NCBI GenBank assembly: GCA_015179045.1
Contig: WHUZ01000002.1
Coordinates: 1,798,001 to 1,862,000 of the forward strand
Direction: 5' to 3'
Length of the DNA: 64,000 bases
Source: Kalaharituber pfeilii
Lineage: Eukaryota > Ascomycota > Pezizomycetes > Pezizales > Pezizaceae
A program made the translations under genes and the position numbers. Within the stretch, counting starts at the first letter, position 1. Each line of letters starts with the position of its first letter. Positions 46,401 through 57,949 of the stretch are shown here, piece after piece. A model generated the notes under the pieces. It ran no database searches. It had not been told where the DNA came from and worked only from the letters and a program-made list of their open reading frames with translations.

Positions 46401-47873
46401 AGATGGATGTTTCAACTGATGCACCAGAAGGGGGCCGTAATGTATGTGCAGCCGACTCTTCCGTTAATTTCTTTAGAAGTTGAAATACCTCTTTTCCGAA
46501 ATCGAAGAAGGAAAAGAAATACTAAGGCCAAGATGATGAGTATATTTCTTCAAAGAGTAAATGTGAGAAAAAAGGAGTATAAGATAAAAATGAAAATACC
46601 TCGTCCGTCGTATGCTCGATTTGATCCAAAACATCCAGCTTTATCGTATCAGCATACTCCAAAACCGGAATTTCTTCAAGTCCATATATGCTTTCGATGG
46701 GTAAAGCTATCTTGACCCCATCCCCCTCATTATGTGACCTAAGGATAATTTTATTCAATTTGTTAACCCAATCCTTCGCACTCGCCGCCGAGTCTGCTCT
46801 GAAATGTATCACTTTCTCTGTAGTTGTAAGGGTGAAAAAATGTCGACTCCTTTCCTTTTTCTGAATCTGTCACTGCTGCTTGTACTCCATAACGCAAGTC
46901 GATGTTGCCTCTTGGAAAGTAGATTTTGCCTGGATCCTCATAATAAGAAAATACGTCCCCTTTCAGTTTAAACCAGTAACGCTTATATTTAGGATTCGAA
47001 TGTCCACGTTTCGATAGATGACCAGATTTGATAACCATATTCTAAGGCTCAATTTGTAAGTGACACGTCAAGGCGAATGGAGGAGAAAACTTACTTCTCT
47101 CTTGGGAAGGTATGCATAGAAACAAACATGGCGTATGGTAATATACATATACCCACGAAGTAGCGCACTTTTTAGCAGCCAGCACGGATACTCTGTTCAT
47201 TTGTCAGACTGTACGCTCAGGAAATTCGGGCACAATAATCTTCTATACCTGAGATTACCCTCTCAGGCTCTAGAAAGCCAAAAATTTCCTTCAATTTAAT
47301 AGCTAGATCTTCTTCAACTTCGTCCTCATGTTTTATACTCCCAGATTCATCTTTCGCTATACTTGCTCCTAAAGCAGCAGATACTATAGGAGGCTGAAGT
47401 TTAGCTTCATTAGACACCGGAATCATACTTGGTGATGAGGTTATAGAAGTTTCCGACTCCTCATCTGTATCTGCATCTTGTTCAACGTGCGGCTGCAGTT
47501 TAGCCCTCATGCCTTGCAGGTGGGGTGTGGACTGTAGCATTCTCTTCTCACGAAAACGGAAGTTCGATGGCTTCTTTAGCATGGCAACACTTCGAAGCAC
47601 ATTTGGCGGGTTCGCGTGGGAGTCATCATGGTCAGTGTCCTCACTATCGCTAGATTCATATCGAGTATTGAAGTCTGTTTTAGAGCCAGCAGCAGTGATC
47701 ATCTGAAAAATCGACTGGTTCATGTTGAAGGCAGAATTCCCGCCAGTTGCTGCAGCATCATCCTGGGATTCGTCGGCTTCCGGTCTAGGAGAGCTAAAAG
47801 TATCATCTCTAGTCCTACGAGGTATTGTGCGAGTAGCCTTGTGCCTGAAGCTCAGATTCACATCTGAAGGCAT
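43430..47873 (-). CDS. ATG26: Sterol 3-beta-glucosyltransferase (Atg26/Ugt51), with a one-base frame shift
   Basis: Membrane-associated UDP-glucose:ergosterol glucosyltransferase; in some yeasts it is needed for pexophagy. ATG 47871-47873 ([18 protein letters not shown]). Acidic low-complexity N-terminus; GRAM domain starting [11 protein letters not shown], then [27 protein letters not shown] domain [26 protein letters not shown]; second GRAM region [22 protein letters not shown]. The GT28 N-domain is [22 protein letters not shown] and the C-domain signature [21 protein letters not shown]. Terminal [15 protein letters not shown] at 43430-43432. Within the PH domain a T6 run on the coding strand (46840-46835) shifts the frame: KGKESTFF lies in one frame and [20 protein letters not shown] in the next. 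One base fewer would restore continuity. Everything else looks intact, which argues for an assembly indel, but a true null allele is possible. Confidence 0.92.
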
Positions 47874-49229
47874 CCTGAAATGGTAAATAAGATGAGGTTG
47901 CTCGGGTTTTTAGAGTTGACAGCTTGTATGAGGTGTCTAGGGTCTTTTCTCCCTCCGCCTTTTTCTTCCTCTCTCTTGTTTTTGATTCCTTTGCCGTATA
48001 TCGCGTGGGAAACTTCTTATCTATGAGCGGATGTCGAGAGGGAGAAGCGGATGTGGCCCTGTGAAGATAGTAGCCGAGTGATATGTGTTAATTGGTAAGG
48101 TGTGGGTCACTAAAAGCAGAGGCGGCACCAGATAAAGTGCTACAGCGTTAAGCTATGCCTCTGCCGGCTCGAAGAGATAGAGGTGGGTGTGATCCTCTGA
48201 TACGGTTATCTCTACTGCAGCTCCTTCTTCCGCAATTCAACGATGTCAGTGGAATGCTGCAGCACCTGGAGGGAGAGACAAGGCAGTCGCCTGCAAGCAA
48301 GTATGTTAGGCATGTACTTACCGAACAACCGACCTGCTTGCGACGTTTGGAATACGCGCCGTGCCTGCACTTTGGTTGGAGAGAATCCGAATGCAGATAT
48401 GGCGCAAGGTGTCGTGGCTGGGGGTGTCTGGCAGCGTTGGCTGGATGGTGCGTGTGTGGGGTGTGCGGTGGGAGGAGGCTCAAAGTTCAAGTGGCAGGTC
48501 GATACTACTGTAGCTAGCATTGATACTTAGAGGCACTTGCAGATCGTCGGGGTTAGAAATTATTGATTATAGAAAAAGCAACTATCTTTGGGCCCGGTTA
48601 ACCTTCTGCATCTGCAACAGGGCGGGTTGGGAGTGGCTCAGCCTGAAGTGACTTGGCTTGAGGCGCTACGGTATTCTGGTACTGATATGATAGGATCAGA
48701 GCCGCAGTCCATGCCGCAGCCGACACCACAAACCTTGCACACAAGTACACGGGTGACTGCTTGAGCTTGAGCAAGCTGCCATCACATGCACAGTACATGC
48801 CATTGTGAGCGCTGCCAGATGCCAACCGACCTGACCTGCTACGATGCGTATGACATGATGGTACCTCCACCCCTTGCACTTCATGCACTGGCAGCGCATG
48901 TTCTTTGCACTTCAAGTTACATATGTTGTGTACCCGGTAACAAGTATCACAATACTACAGAAGTGATTCCAGCAGTCGGACGCTGCTGTCTCGTTATATC
49001 ATATGGCTGTACAGAGACTAGGTGCTTGTACTGGGTGCTGTGTGACCTGTAGCTAGCGCTGACTTGAGCCGCCACATCAGCAGATTGGCTCCGGACGCTC
49101 CATTTGCTGCATATTCGTGACGTCCTCTGGGTGTTTGCTTGGAAGCCCTCGCCTACTTTCATCCATCTTTCAATCCTCTACTCTTCATTTCACTCACGCT
49201 CACTCCGGTTCGTTCCAATACCGCTCGTT
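47874..49229. other. Intergenic region upstream of ATG26
   Basis: ATG26 promoter side. Frames on both strands at 48148-48530 mirror each other and at 48598-49052 overlap antisense; none resembles a known protein. No repeats recognised. Confidence 0.6.
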
Positions 49230-50517
49230 ATGTCTGCAAAATCGTTCAGCAGGCAGACACGTGCATATCTACAGTGCGTAGGCAAAAGTCTTCGGGACTA
49301 TGTAGTATAAGGAAAAGAAAGCGTTTTACCAAACCTTGGAGTCACGAGCATGCATCCAAGAGGACCCCCCTTTGGAAAACACAACAACTCAACCAAAAGT
49401 ACTCCTTTTGAATTCTGAGAAAGGATACAGCTTCTGTGATGCCCATTCATGTGCCCTATTATTTTTTGGCAATCCTTTAGGCACTTTATTGATTTTTTAG
49501 TGATTTTTCGGACAATGCTGAAAAAAGAGATGCAAGGAGGGTCCACTCAGATGCACGTCTTGCTTTTCCTTATACTGCATATAATCCCGAAGACTTTTGC
49601 CTACGCACTGTATGATGCCAACGACACTGAAACTGTCTTAGGAGGCCTTGTTCTCACGAGGGGTGTGACGCAGGCTAATTTTTATTCGATGGTGGAGATA
49701 TTTCTCTTCTTTAACGAGCCTTAGTATTTGTGCAAAGAAGATGGGACAGAGGTTCAGCGGGATGAGCAGGCATTGACACGTGGTAACTATTACGTTGTGA
49801 CGAACGGTAAATTTGTTCCATAGTTCCATTGTTGAGTGGGGTACTGACTCGGAATAGGTTCCATAACTGTCAACGATGAGCCACGGTTAGCCCGTACAAT
49901 TTCTGTTTGTAGTGAAACCCGGGTAGCTGAGTTCTACGATGCTGTTCGAGAGCGCGATCAAAGATGTGTGATTACAGGACTGAGATATGCCCATTTGTCG
50001 CGGTTCTTGGGGTGGCTTCCAGGCAACACATATATTTCCGCTAGCGTATGAGGGTCACTGGATTGAAAAGGATTACGGGCGTTGGATTACAATTCCACCT
50101 GGTACTGGAGGGTCAATCAACTCAGTACAAAATGGTTTATTATTGATGGCGGATATTCATATTTTCTTTGACAGTTATGACGTGTCGATTAACCCTGACG
50201 TATGAATACGAAAATTTTTTTTATAGAGTGTTATGCTAATATTTAGTTAGGACAAGGATAAATTTGTTTGCTTCGACACTGATATTCGTGGAATAGCTGG
50301 AGGATATGTTGAGTTTGGAGATGATGAGAGAGGACCAGCTGTCCAACTTTTACGTTGGCATTTCAGACAGGCGGTACTAGCTAACATGAGGGGAGCTGGG
50401 GAACCTGTGTTCGAAATCGATTTTCCACCGGGTTCGGATGTTATGGGTCAAATAAGACAGGGTCCTATGGCTGCGGAACGTTTGGAATTTGAGTTGTTTA
50501 GTCGGATGGCTGTTTAA
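49230..50517 (+). pseudogene. HNH-nuclease domain (HNH_2-like) protein, disrupted
   Basis: Remnant of a fungal HNH-domain protein of unknown role. Recognisable blocks: YDANDTETVLGGLVLTRG (49611 on), VQRDEQALTRGNYYVVTNG, a normal intron (about 49807-49858), SITVNDEPRLARTISV, DAVRERDQRCVITG, then in another frame GFQATHIFPLAYEGHW, INSVQNGLLLMADIHIFFDSYD and, after an intron near 50200-50250, VCFDTDIRGIAGGYVEF, LLRWHFRQAVLANM and GEPVFEIDFPPGSDV, ending at TAA 50515. The HNH core is ATHIFPLA...N..LL..DIH..FD. Damage: a TA-flanked element at 49272-49610 in the N-terminal codons, a TAG at 49722-49724 after FFNEP, and a one-base shift around 49980-49990. Such genes are multicopy in some fungi. Confidence 0.82.
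49272..49610. mobile_element. TA-flanked MITE inserted in the HNH gene, 339 bp
   Basis: Terminal inverted repeats start CAGTGCGTAGGCAAAAGTCT at both ends (49272 inward and 49610 inward on the other strand) and extend about 48 bases with a few mismatches (to GTATAAGGAAAAG). A TA dinucleotide flanks each side (49270-49271 and 49611-49612), the target duplication of Tc1/mariner elements. Removing the element and one TA makes the flanking coding sequence read HIYDAND, the expected family sequence, which fixes the boundaries. No transposase frame inside. Confidence 0.9.
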
Positions 50518-50556
50518 GTTCACCTGGATTTCTTAGGCATTTCAAGTGCCACGGTG

Positions 50557-50603
50557 GGTGAAGGCCGGAGGGGGAGGTCGGAGGGGGAGGTCGGAGGGGG
50601 AGG
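50557..50603. repeat. Short minisatellite, GGTCGGAGGGGGA units
   Basis: Three to four near-identical G-rich 13-base units just downstream of the HNH pseudogene. Confidence 0.85.
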
Positions 50604-51770
50604 TAACTGCTGAAACGGGAAGGGGTACCGGGAAGGTAAGGGTATTTTTTTGAGGGAGAAGGGGGGCCCTTAGAAGAGATCATCATCGTCGTCGTCGTTG
50701 AGGGTCACAGTATTACTGGGTTTTGCCTGTTAGGTCTTACAGTTGTTCTGTTGTATTCTCAAGACATAGTAAACCGGATCTCTTCTTACATCTCTATCTT
50801 TATTTCTCTCTTCTTACTTTTCGTGTTCTTCTTTCCCTCCGTGAACTTTTCTCTTAGATGAGCTTGAATGTTGAGCAGCGCATATAACAGATTTGGACTA
50901 GCATAGGTAATTCTCAAACACAATATTCATAATACTCTATAATAGATACTTGTAGCATACACACTCAGCTTTTAGTAGATAGTTACCCTCAAGTGGAGAA
51001 CTTGTATATGGAAGAATGCATCAGTAATGAGAGAGATAAAAATAAAGAGGTTACACTATTATATTAAGTTGAAGAAGGTTAGCTCAATCATCTGCATCGT
51101 ATATTTATAGAATTAAACTTATTAATTATTTTTATAAAGGGAGATTTGTAATTAGTTCTGTAGTATCTATATAACTGGACTGGTTCAGTTCCTACTGAAT
51201 GTGATAAGTATGGTCAAGTGAAAGGCAGATAAGCTAGAAGACTTTATATCAATTTACAACTCTGAGGGAGGCAAAGTGAGTTGAGAGGACGTCGTAAGAA
51301 ATTCTTGTATTAAAGAAATAGCTTCATGGAATAAATACAAGATGAACATGAAATAGTCGCTTTTTCAGAAGTGTTTCGGTACTGTAAAAACATGAAGCAC
51401 AATATCTAAAGCATACTACAAACTATTGCTGCACTGTAATAGAGCCAACATTGCTTGACTCAACTGAACCTTGCCTTAGCATAATCTCTGCAACAGATAA
51501 AACCAATGTAGGCTTGCAAGATATGTTTTTTTTGGTATACTTTCAATACCTACTTTCTGCATAATTAAATTAGGAGGTAGTTTTTTTAAGGCTACGAAAG
51601 GGAAGAAATGTAAATAATTTCCTGGAGGGGGGGCGTTTTGTCAGCTTCTAACTTATGTATTGAGTGTGATTATGTGCAAGTTTTATGCATATAGAACTTG
51701 CTAAGTAATACTTAGAAATTTGATAGACCGTTACTTCATGTATACCTTTGAGTAAGATTGTTGGAGACTA
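50604..51770. other. AT-rich intergenic region
   Basis: Noticeably AT-rich (especially 50880-51200) and without frames above 60 codons. I see no decayed protein in it. It separates the HNH pseudogene from the LINE remnant. Confidence 0.5.
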
Positions 51771-51899
51771 TGCCGGGCACGAGATCAGGGGTACGGCGAG
51801 GAGCAAAGTATGTACAGTATATGCAATAGACTGTTTTGTTTATTTGTAGCAGTGTGGTATGGCTATGCATCATATCGCATTCATATCTTACTTCTTACC

Positions 51900-52560
51900 T
51901 CTGAAGGGGCTTCGGAAAAGGAAAGATGTATCCTAACAGACTCGCAGTATGTGGTACGGACGGCATTGGACGGACAATTCAAAGCACGCTCACGGCTAGA
52001 GCATGAGTAACCAGACTAGAGCATGAGCTCCTCAGGATGAGCTGCAAGCTGGCGCATAAAGGTATAGAAGGGTACATGATCTGGATTCCGGCACATCTGG
52101 GGATTGCTGGGAATGAGAGGGCAGACAAAGAGGCTAAGAGAGCAGTAGTGGAACCAAGATGGAGGATGCAGGGGGTACCTGGCCAACTTACGGTGGCAGA
52201 AGTCAGGGCACGAGATAGAGCAGAGTTTACAAAGGACCTAGGGGCAGAGGTATGGGGTCTAGGACTGAGGCACTGGACCAACAAAGGAGTGAGAGCATTT
52301 ATGGAGATCGCCCGCAAGAGGATGGTGTGCCCTCTCTGTGGGAAAGACAAGCCAGCAATGAGAGACCATATTATGCGGAAATGCCGGAAGCTCAAAAGGC
52401 TAGAGGAAGGCCTTTATGGGACGCGCAGGGACAGGCGGGCGGTATTTTTGATATCTGGTTCGGAAAAGAAGAGTGGTCTAAGACGCAGAATTTCTGCATG
52501 AGGGCTGCAGGGCGGATTCAGCCTATCAACTTTCGGAAGCAGGGCCAAGGGTAGGAGGGT
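51900..52560 (+). mobile_element. Degenerate non-LTR retrotransposon (LINE) 3' fragment: RNase H and zinc knuckle
   Basis: Contains the RNase H part of a LINE ORF2: CILTDSQYVVRTAL (catalytic Asp motif), then WIPAHLGIAGNERADKEAKRA (the final HxGxxGNExAD signature with H and D present), followed by a zinc-knuckle-like CPLCGKDKPAMRDHIMRKC. The two RNase H halves are separated by in-frame stops at about 52010-52020, where CTAGAGCATGAG is duplicated within 18 bases. Reverse transcriptase and endonuclease are absent, so this is a 5'-truncated dead copy. The exact 3' boundary is unclear; G-rich sequence continues to about 52620. Confidence 0.85.
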
Positions 52561-54476
52561 GGAAGGAGATGAGGAAGAGGAGGAAGAGGAGGATGGGGAC
52601 GATGGGAGGATTGCTGGTGGAGTTTATTTCTTTCTTTGTTTTGTTCCTGCTTTGGGGGAAACCCCGTTTCCTCTGTAAAGCTTATGCCGCGTATAGTCCC
52701 GGAAAAAGTGCAATAGCCAGGCACCGTCGGGGACGCAAAATGGTAACAAAACTCAGCTTCTCCATCTCTACTCTGTACCGGAGGTGGTAACGCAGAGAAC
52801 TACCACCCGCCAGGCCAAAAGACACTTGACTAGTGATGCTCGCTAGGCTTCTACGTAGCTCATATAGCTATTGTGCGACTGCGACACATGCGCATTGCAT
52901 TTTTCGCATTTTTTGCGTCTTCCACCTGGTGACCCCGTATATCGTTACTCGTATACTACCCTTTGGGCTATGGCAACACTAAATACAAAATAAAGGAATG
53001 AAGATACACCGTAAAATACGATACCATGCTCTGTTCTCGTGCCCAGACTCTGGGCCAGTCCAGACTATTCAGGCCAGCCCAGGCTAAGGCAGGTTTAAGC
53101 CAATTAAACGAATCCCTCCACACCTGCCAGCATTTACCAGATTGTTTGAGTATTTAAATGAGTAGAATCTTCCATATATCTAGAATTTTAAACAGCAGCG
53201 GTCTACGGCTTTAGTCAAGTATAACAGACGGCACTCAATTCTCCAATGATGATACCTAATGGGCGACTGGTCAATTACTGATAGTGGAAATATCCAGGAC
53301 GATTAAAATCTTTTAGTCTCCTACTTCAGCACTCAGATCCTTCATAAATATCAGTCTCCGTGGGTAGTGAGGTTAGCATCGCAGTAATTCGGGGATCATC
53401 ACGTGCCCTTGCGTAATATGATACACGCGTACTGGCGCTAAGAGGCTTGCCAAGACTGCACTAGCGCGCGCTTGTGTTTATGCCTTCTTAAGCGAGCGAA
53501 TACGGTAGTATGATACTGCGGGCTTGAGGTGGGGGATGCATTCAGGGATGCCTCTCAAGAGCCTCAAGAGCCTCAATTTCTGCGCGCTGCTTCCCAGCGG
53601 GCCGGACCACAGCGCCAGCACGCCAGGCCCCTTCTGGCCTGGCGCAGTGGAAATCGCCCGCTGGCCTGCAGCGTATGATATGATAGCGCACGCCGCGCCG
53701 CTGCGAGTCCGCGATCCGTGACGCAGGCACCTTCCAGCAGGTGCTGTCAGCTGGTCCTGCTATCATATCTCTCCGTGGACGTGGATGCTCACTTGTAGCG
53801 ACGAGACATGCTGGTGGCTTGCATCGATCTTCGTGTCGACACCCGTCGGGCAAGCGGCCAGTAGCAGCGGGCCTGGCCGATCCGATCGATATCCGCGCTG
53901 TATTGCCGGCTGCCGCTTCTGCTGCTGCTGCTGCTGCTGAACGAGTGACACAAAGACCTCAGCGCCATCTCCATCTCGCTCCCCGTCCCCTCCCTTCCTC
54001 CCTCCCTCGCTCCCCTCCGCACACAAACTCTGCAACTGGAGCTCTGCATATATGCGAGGACGCTGCTTGGCCACGCTGCATCCCAGCGGCGCACCGAATA
54101 TATAGCATCAGCCTGCTCTCCTCGACTTTGCGTATATGCTTGCTGCTCGATCCCCCCCCCCCACCCCACCCCCGTTGAGAGTTAAGGTTACACTCCCCCC
54201 CCACAGTCTTCGTTGTGCATTCAGCCTGGACCCGCCAAACTGTCTGGATTGACTCGGACGGCCATTTGATATCCCACAGTATTCATCATCCTACCTAGTG
54301 TTGCCTCCCCCTCCATCTCACACTTCCCTTCCCTTCCCATACTCAACAACTCTGATTGCACTCGTTTTGCACCCCGTTTTGGCTACCTCATGAACCAAAG
54401 CAACACTACACCAGCTCTCTCTACGTGCATATACCCCTCCTCGCCCATTGTCTGAGATACTGTAGAATTTCCCATC
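52561..54476. other. Intergenic region, GC-rich toward the right
   Basis: No supported gene. The stretch 53540-54210 is GC-rich and open on both strands, which explains several overlapping frames. It includes a (CTG)7 run near 53918-53939 and C-rich runs near 54150-54205. A 21-base sequence near 53037-53057 recurs inverted near 9455. The right end should contain the promoter and 5' UTR of the gene at 54477. Confidence 0.55.
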
Positions 54477-56625
54477 ATGTCCATATCCAGCGACCTTTCC
54501 CAATTCATCCACAAGTCCAAGCTTGACCCCGACGGCAGCGTCTACATCGAAACGACCTTCATGGGCAGCTTCCTCTTCAAAGCATGGAGCATTGACTGCA
54601 CGACGCGGCACATATCCCATTACAAGACCATCCCGCACCCAAACATGCTCCATGAGGACAGCCGCTCTAACGGCGTTGGCGCCCTCAGTCTTGAGAAACT
54701 CATACGGCGGCAAATTGTGCAGCACCACTTGCAGGACCTTACTATGGAGATAATAGGCAAGTTGGAATGGTATGGACGGGGGAAGAAGCTCTGGGATGAT
54801 ACTTTGAGCTGTGGCATGGATAGCTTTAGGGTGTTCTCGATATTCTGCTCAGCATATGGGCATGAGCCGGATTTTGTGCCCATGCTTGAGAGGGATCCAC
54901 AGGGGACCTGGAGTTCGGGTTCAAGGAGCTCACTGCCGTTTTATGCATCCCAGATACAAAGCAATGAGGAGACTTGGGCGGCCTTCGTACCCGCACCGAA
55001 TTTCTACGGGAACCAATATGTGTATGACTCTCACTTCCGATATTACTATTCGTTTGAAAGGAGGCACTTATGGAAATTATGGTGTATATAGGACATTTGC
55101 AGTCCCAGAACATGATGTGACTCGTTCGAAATACAAGTCAATCATAACCCGCGCCTGCACATTTCGATACCGAATACAATTGATCAAAAATCCCCTCCCA
55201 CCATGGCATAACATGCTACCTCTTCTCACCGCCCCCACACCCAAGGCCAACAACTACGACTTCTCCTGGCTTGTGTGTCTTGAAATCACAACGCAGCCAT
55301 TCGACGGCAAAACATGGGGCAAAGGCGACCTGTCGCGAAGCTTCGGCGAGCTCCCAAACCTCGCAGTCCTCTCTATCCATGGTCCCGCGTTCTACAAGGA
55401 GGGTTTCCGGATTGTCCGGGATGGGCACCTCGGTGACTGGGCTCGAAGCGCCAGAGTTGGAAACCGTTGGGGAAGTCTTCGCATCCTCGTGCTTGAGGAG
55501 AAACTCGATGGGCTCATCGAATGTTACATGCCACGTCCCAAACACCATACCTACTTCCGCCTGTATCCTAAAGCGCCCTCACCGCCCCCAAAACGCACAA
55601 TATTTGAGGATCTGGACTCGTTTCCGATGTTATCGGTCGTGGCGTTCCATTTCATCCCACCGCCGCTAGGGTGGACGGAACATGATATGCGCTTTAGTCC
55701 TGAACGTGAAGACCTGAATTCATATAGCTCGTATCCTTGGTGGCATCCGTCGAAGAAGTCGAGGTTGGTGCAGGAAGGAGCGAAGTTGGGGTGGTTTGCA
55801 GAGAGGGCAACTGATATTACGGGGACGCTAAAGGGAAGGCCAACGGAGGTGAGGTTTAAGGTGAAGGAGGCGGAGATGGAGGGTATGAGACAGTTGGCGG
55901 AGGCGTGTTCGGTGTTAGTGCAGGTGGAGAGGAGGGAACGGGAGGAGATAATTAGAGAAAAGGAGGATACGGTTAATGGCACCAGTGGAAGTAGGGTAGA
56001 GTTGGAGGAAAGGTTGAAGAAATGCAAGTGGGCGAAAGAGCATACAGGGGAGGAGAGTGAGAGTGAGGATGTAAAGGTCGGGAGGACAATTTCATCCAAT
56101 AAAGAGGAAGAAAAGTTACCGCTGCCGCCAGTGATGGTCAACGTGGTGTTTGAGTCCACAAAAACTCCTGACTCTAACGCTACTTCGGCATCGTCGAGGA
56201 GCGAGTGGCCATCGCGTCCTGTGGGATCGGAGTCGCAGCTGGATGCACAGGGATCAGAAGAGACACAGCCGCACTGGCGGCTGGAAGCGAGTTTTGCGGG
56301 TGGGGATGAGGTCAAGGATTTGAGGGATAACGCGTGGAGGGAGGTTCAACCGAGGAAGATTATTTTTGAGAAGAAGAGGGAAGTGAGAATAGCGATGCAG
56401 CATTCGGAGAAAGAAGAGGTACTGGAGGAGGATGTAGGAATTGAAGCCGGTGTGGGCGCCGCGGGGAGGAAGAGGAAGGGAGAGGAGGAGGGACTGAAGG
56501 CTGAGAACGGGGATGAGAGCAGAGATGGAGAAGCACCATTGGATAACGGGACTGCGAAGAAGGCGAGGATTGTGAGGAGTGGGAAGGCGAAGACGATGGG
56601 AGATATGTTGAGGGAATTTATGTGA
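54477..56625 (+). CDS. Hypothetical protein with conserved-looking N-terminal domain and charged tail
   Basis: ATG 54477: MSISSDLSQFIHKSKLDPDGSVYIE. Proposed model: exon 1 54477-55021, a 70-nt intron 55022-55091 (GTATGA...TATAG), exon 2 55092-56625, giving NQYVTFAVPEHDV across the joint. The alternative is no intron and one extra base near 55055-55062, because YVYDSHFRYYYSFE in frame one and GGTYGNYGVYRTFAVPEHDV in the next both look coding. Residues 1 to about 400 are aromatic-rich and globular (LEKLIRRQIVQHHLQDL, CGMDSFRVFSIFC, PPWHNMLPLL, GELPNLAVLSIHGP). The remaining 250 are highly charged, Glu/Lys-rich and probably disordered, ending KTMGDMLREFM. No membrane segment, signal peptide or catalytic motif seen. 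Family not recognised. Confidence 0.75.
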
Positions 56626-57949
56626 AGTGTGTTGAGGCTTAGAGGGAGAGTAAGATATCATGTAAGTTCTCAGGTGTCTGTTTGTCATTTCGATGGAAGT
56701 GGGCTCGTGGGAGGATCTCAAATGTACACTGCATGCATAGTAGGATGTATACGTAAATATAGTTTGTATTTCATAATGACTGTTGTCTACTGGGGTGATT
56801 TCTCTTTTTTTTTTCTAGGTCCGCTTGTTTGTCTTGATAGCTGTGATGTTTTGCATTATATATGTATAAGAGCGCAAAACGTGAGAGATGGGATGAATGG
56901 CATTGGTTTTGAGAAATTAAAATTTTGAATATCTTTGCTGCAAACGGTCAAGAAAACTTGTGTACTCTGAGGTATGTGTTGAATATGCCTTTTTACTAGT
57001 TCAGGGCCGGTTGCATTACGATAACTTGCGAGACACCTCTTCAAGCCACGCTGACATAATATGATATTGAATATGTTCTCCGATTAGCCTCGTGTGCATC
57101 GGCGGGGATGGGGGTGGTTACTACTGATCAAAGCAATTGTCAATCATCAATTTTATTTTATTTTATTATTTTTCTCGCGATAATTGCTGATTTTGTTAGG
57201 CGAATTCATGTCACAAAAGTGATTATTGCTTTGATGGGGGGGGAATGGTTTACGGGGAACTAATTGATGTTAGTCTAGTTGCACATTTGGTGAGCGAAGG
57301 CGTTACCCTGATGTTGGCAGACGACCAGAGGCACTTGTATGTTCCCATATACAAAGAATAATGTGTATACAAGTGGCATAGTAGTAGACGTGTGTGAGGC
57401 AGTTGTGCTACGAGAGTGCGCCGCAGTTTAACGCCAATGGCCCACAAGCCTACAGAAACCGGCTACTAGCTACAAACTACTAAGCAAGTTGCTAGTTTTG
57501 GCCTGCCCACAGCAGGCCTATGGCTCATTATGACTTCTTTCTATGAAAGAGTTTCTGCTCTCGATGCTATCTTGTACTGTATTCTGGGCTGGGCTAATGT
57601 TTCTGGGTGATTTAACGGTTTCCTTCGGCTAAATGAAACTGACCAACTTCCAACTCGGACATCACAACAACCGTTATCGCCTATGCTAACGAAAGGGCCC
57701 TTCAGTCTGGGGTTTCAGAAATTTAGGTGCGTAGATACGGAATTCGGGATGCAAGGCGGGGGGCGGGGGATTCTTCCGGGTAAGCAAGAGTTACGACTTC
57801 TTGCCAATTTTCCAATTCCACGTCGGGGATTACCGCGACCACATCATGGAACTATTGAAGAGGGTTGATAAGGAGTCAGAATATGGATTAGTTGAACAGA
57901 TTAATAATATGAAAAAATGAAAACTAATTGTTTTGTGGAACTGGGTGCT
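56626..57949. other. Intergenic region
   Basis: AT-rich 3' flank of the preceding gene with (TTTTA)n near 57153-57172. No supported gene; the frame 57683-57868 has no recognisable content. Confidence 0.55.

Noticed and set aside
48148..48530. Four overlapping frames upstream of ATG26
   Set aside because: They mirror each other on both strands and match no known protein.
53524..54204. Overlapping frames on both strands in the GC-rich block
   Set aside because: High GC removes stops on all frames; the products are Ala/Arg/Ser-rich without domains and there is no intron pattern.
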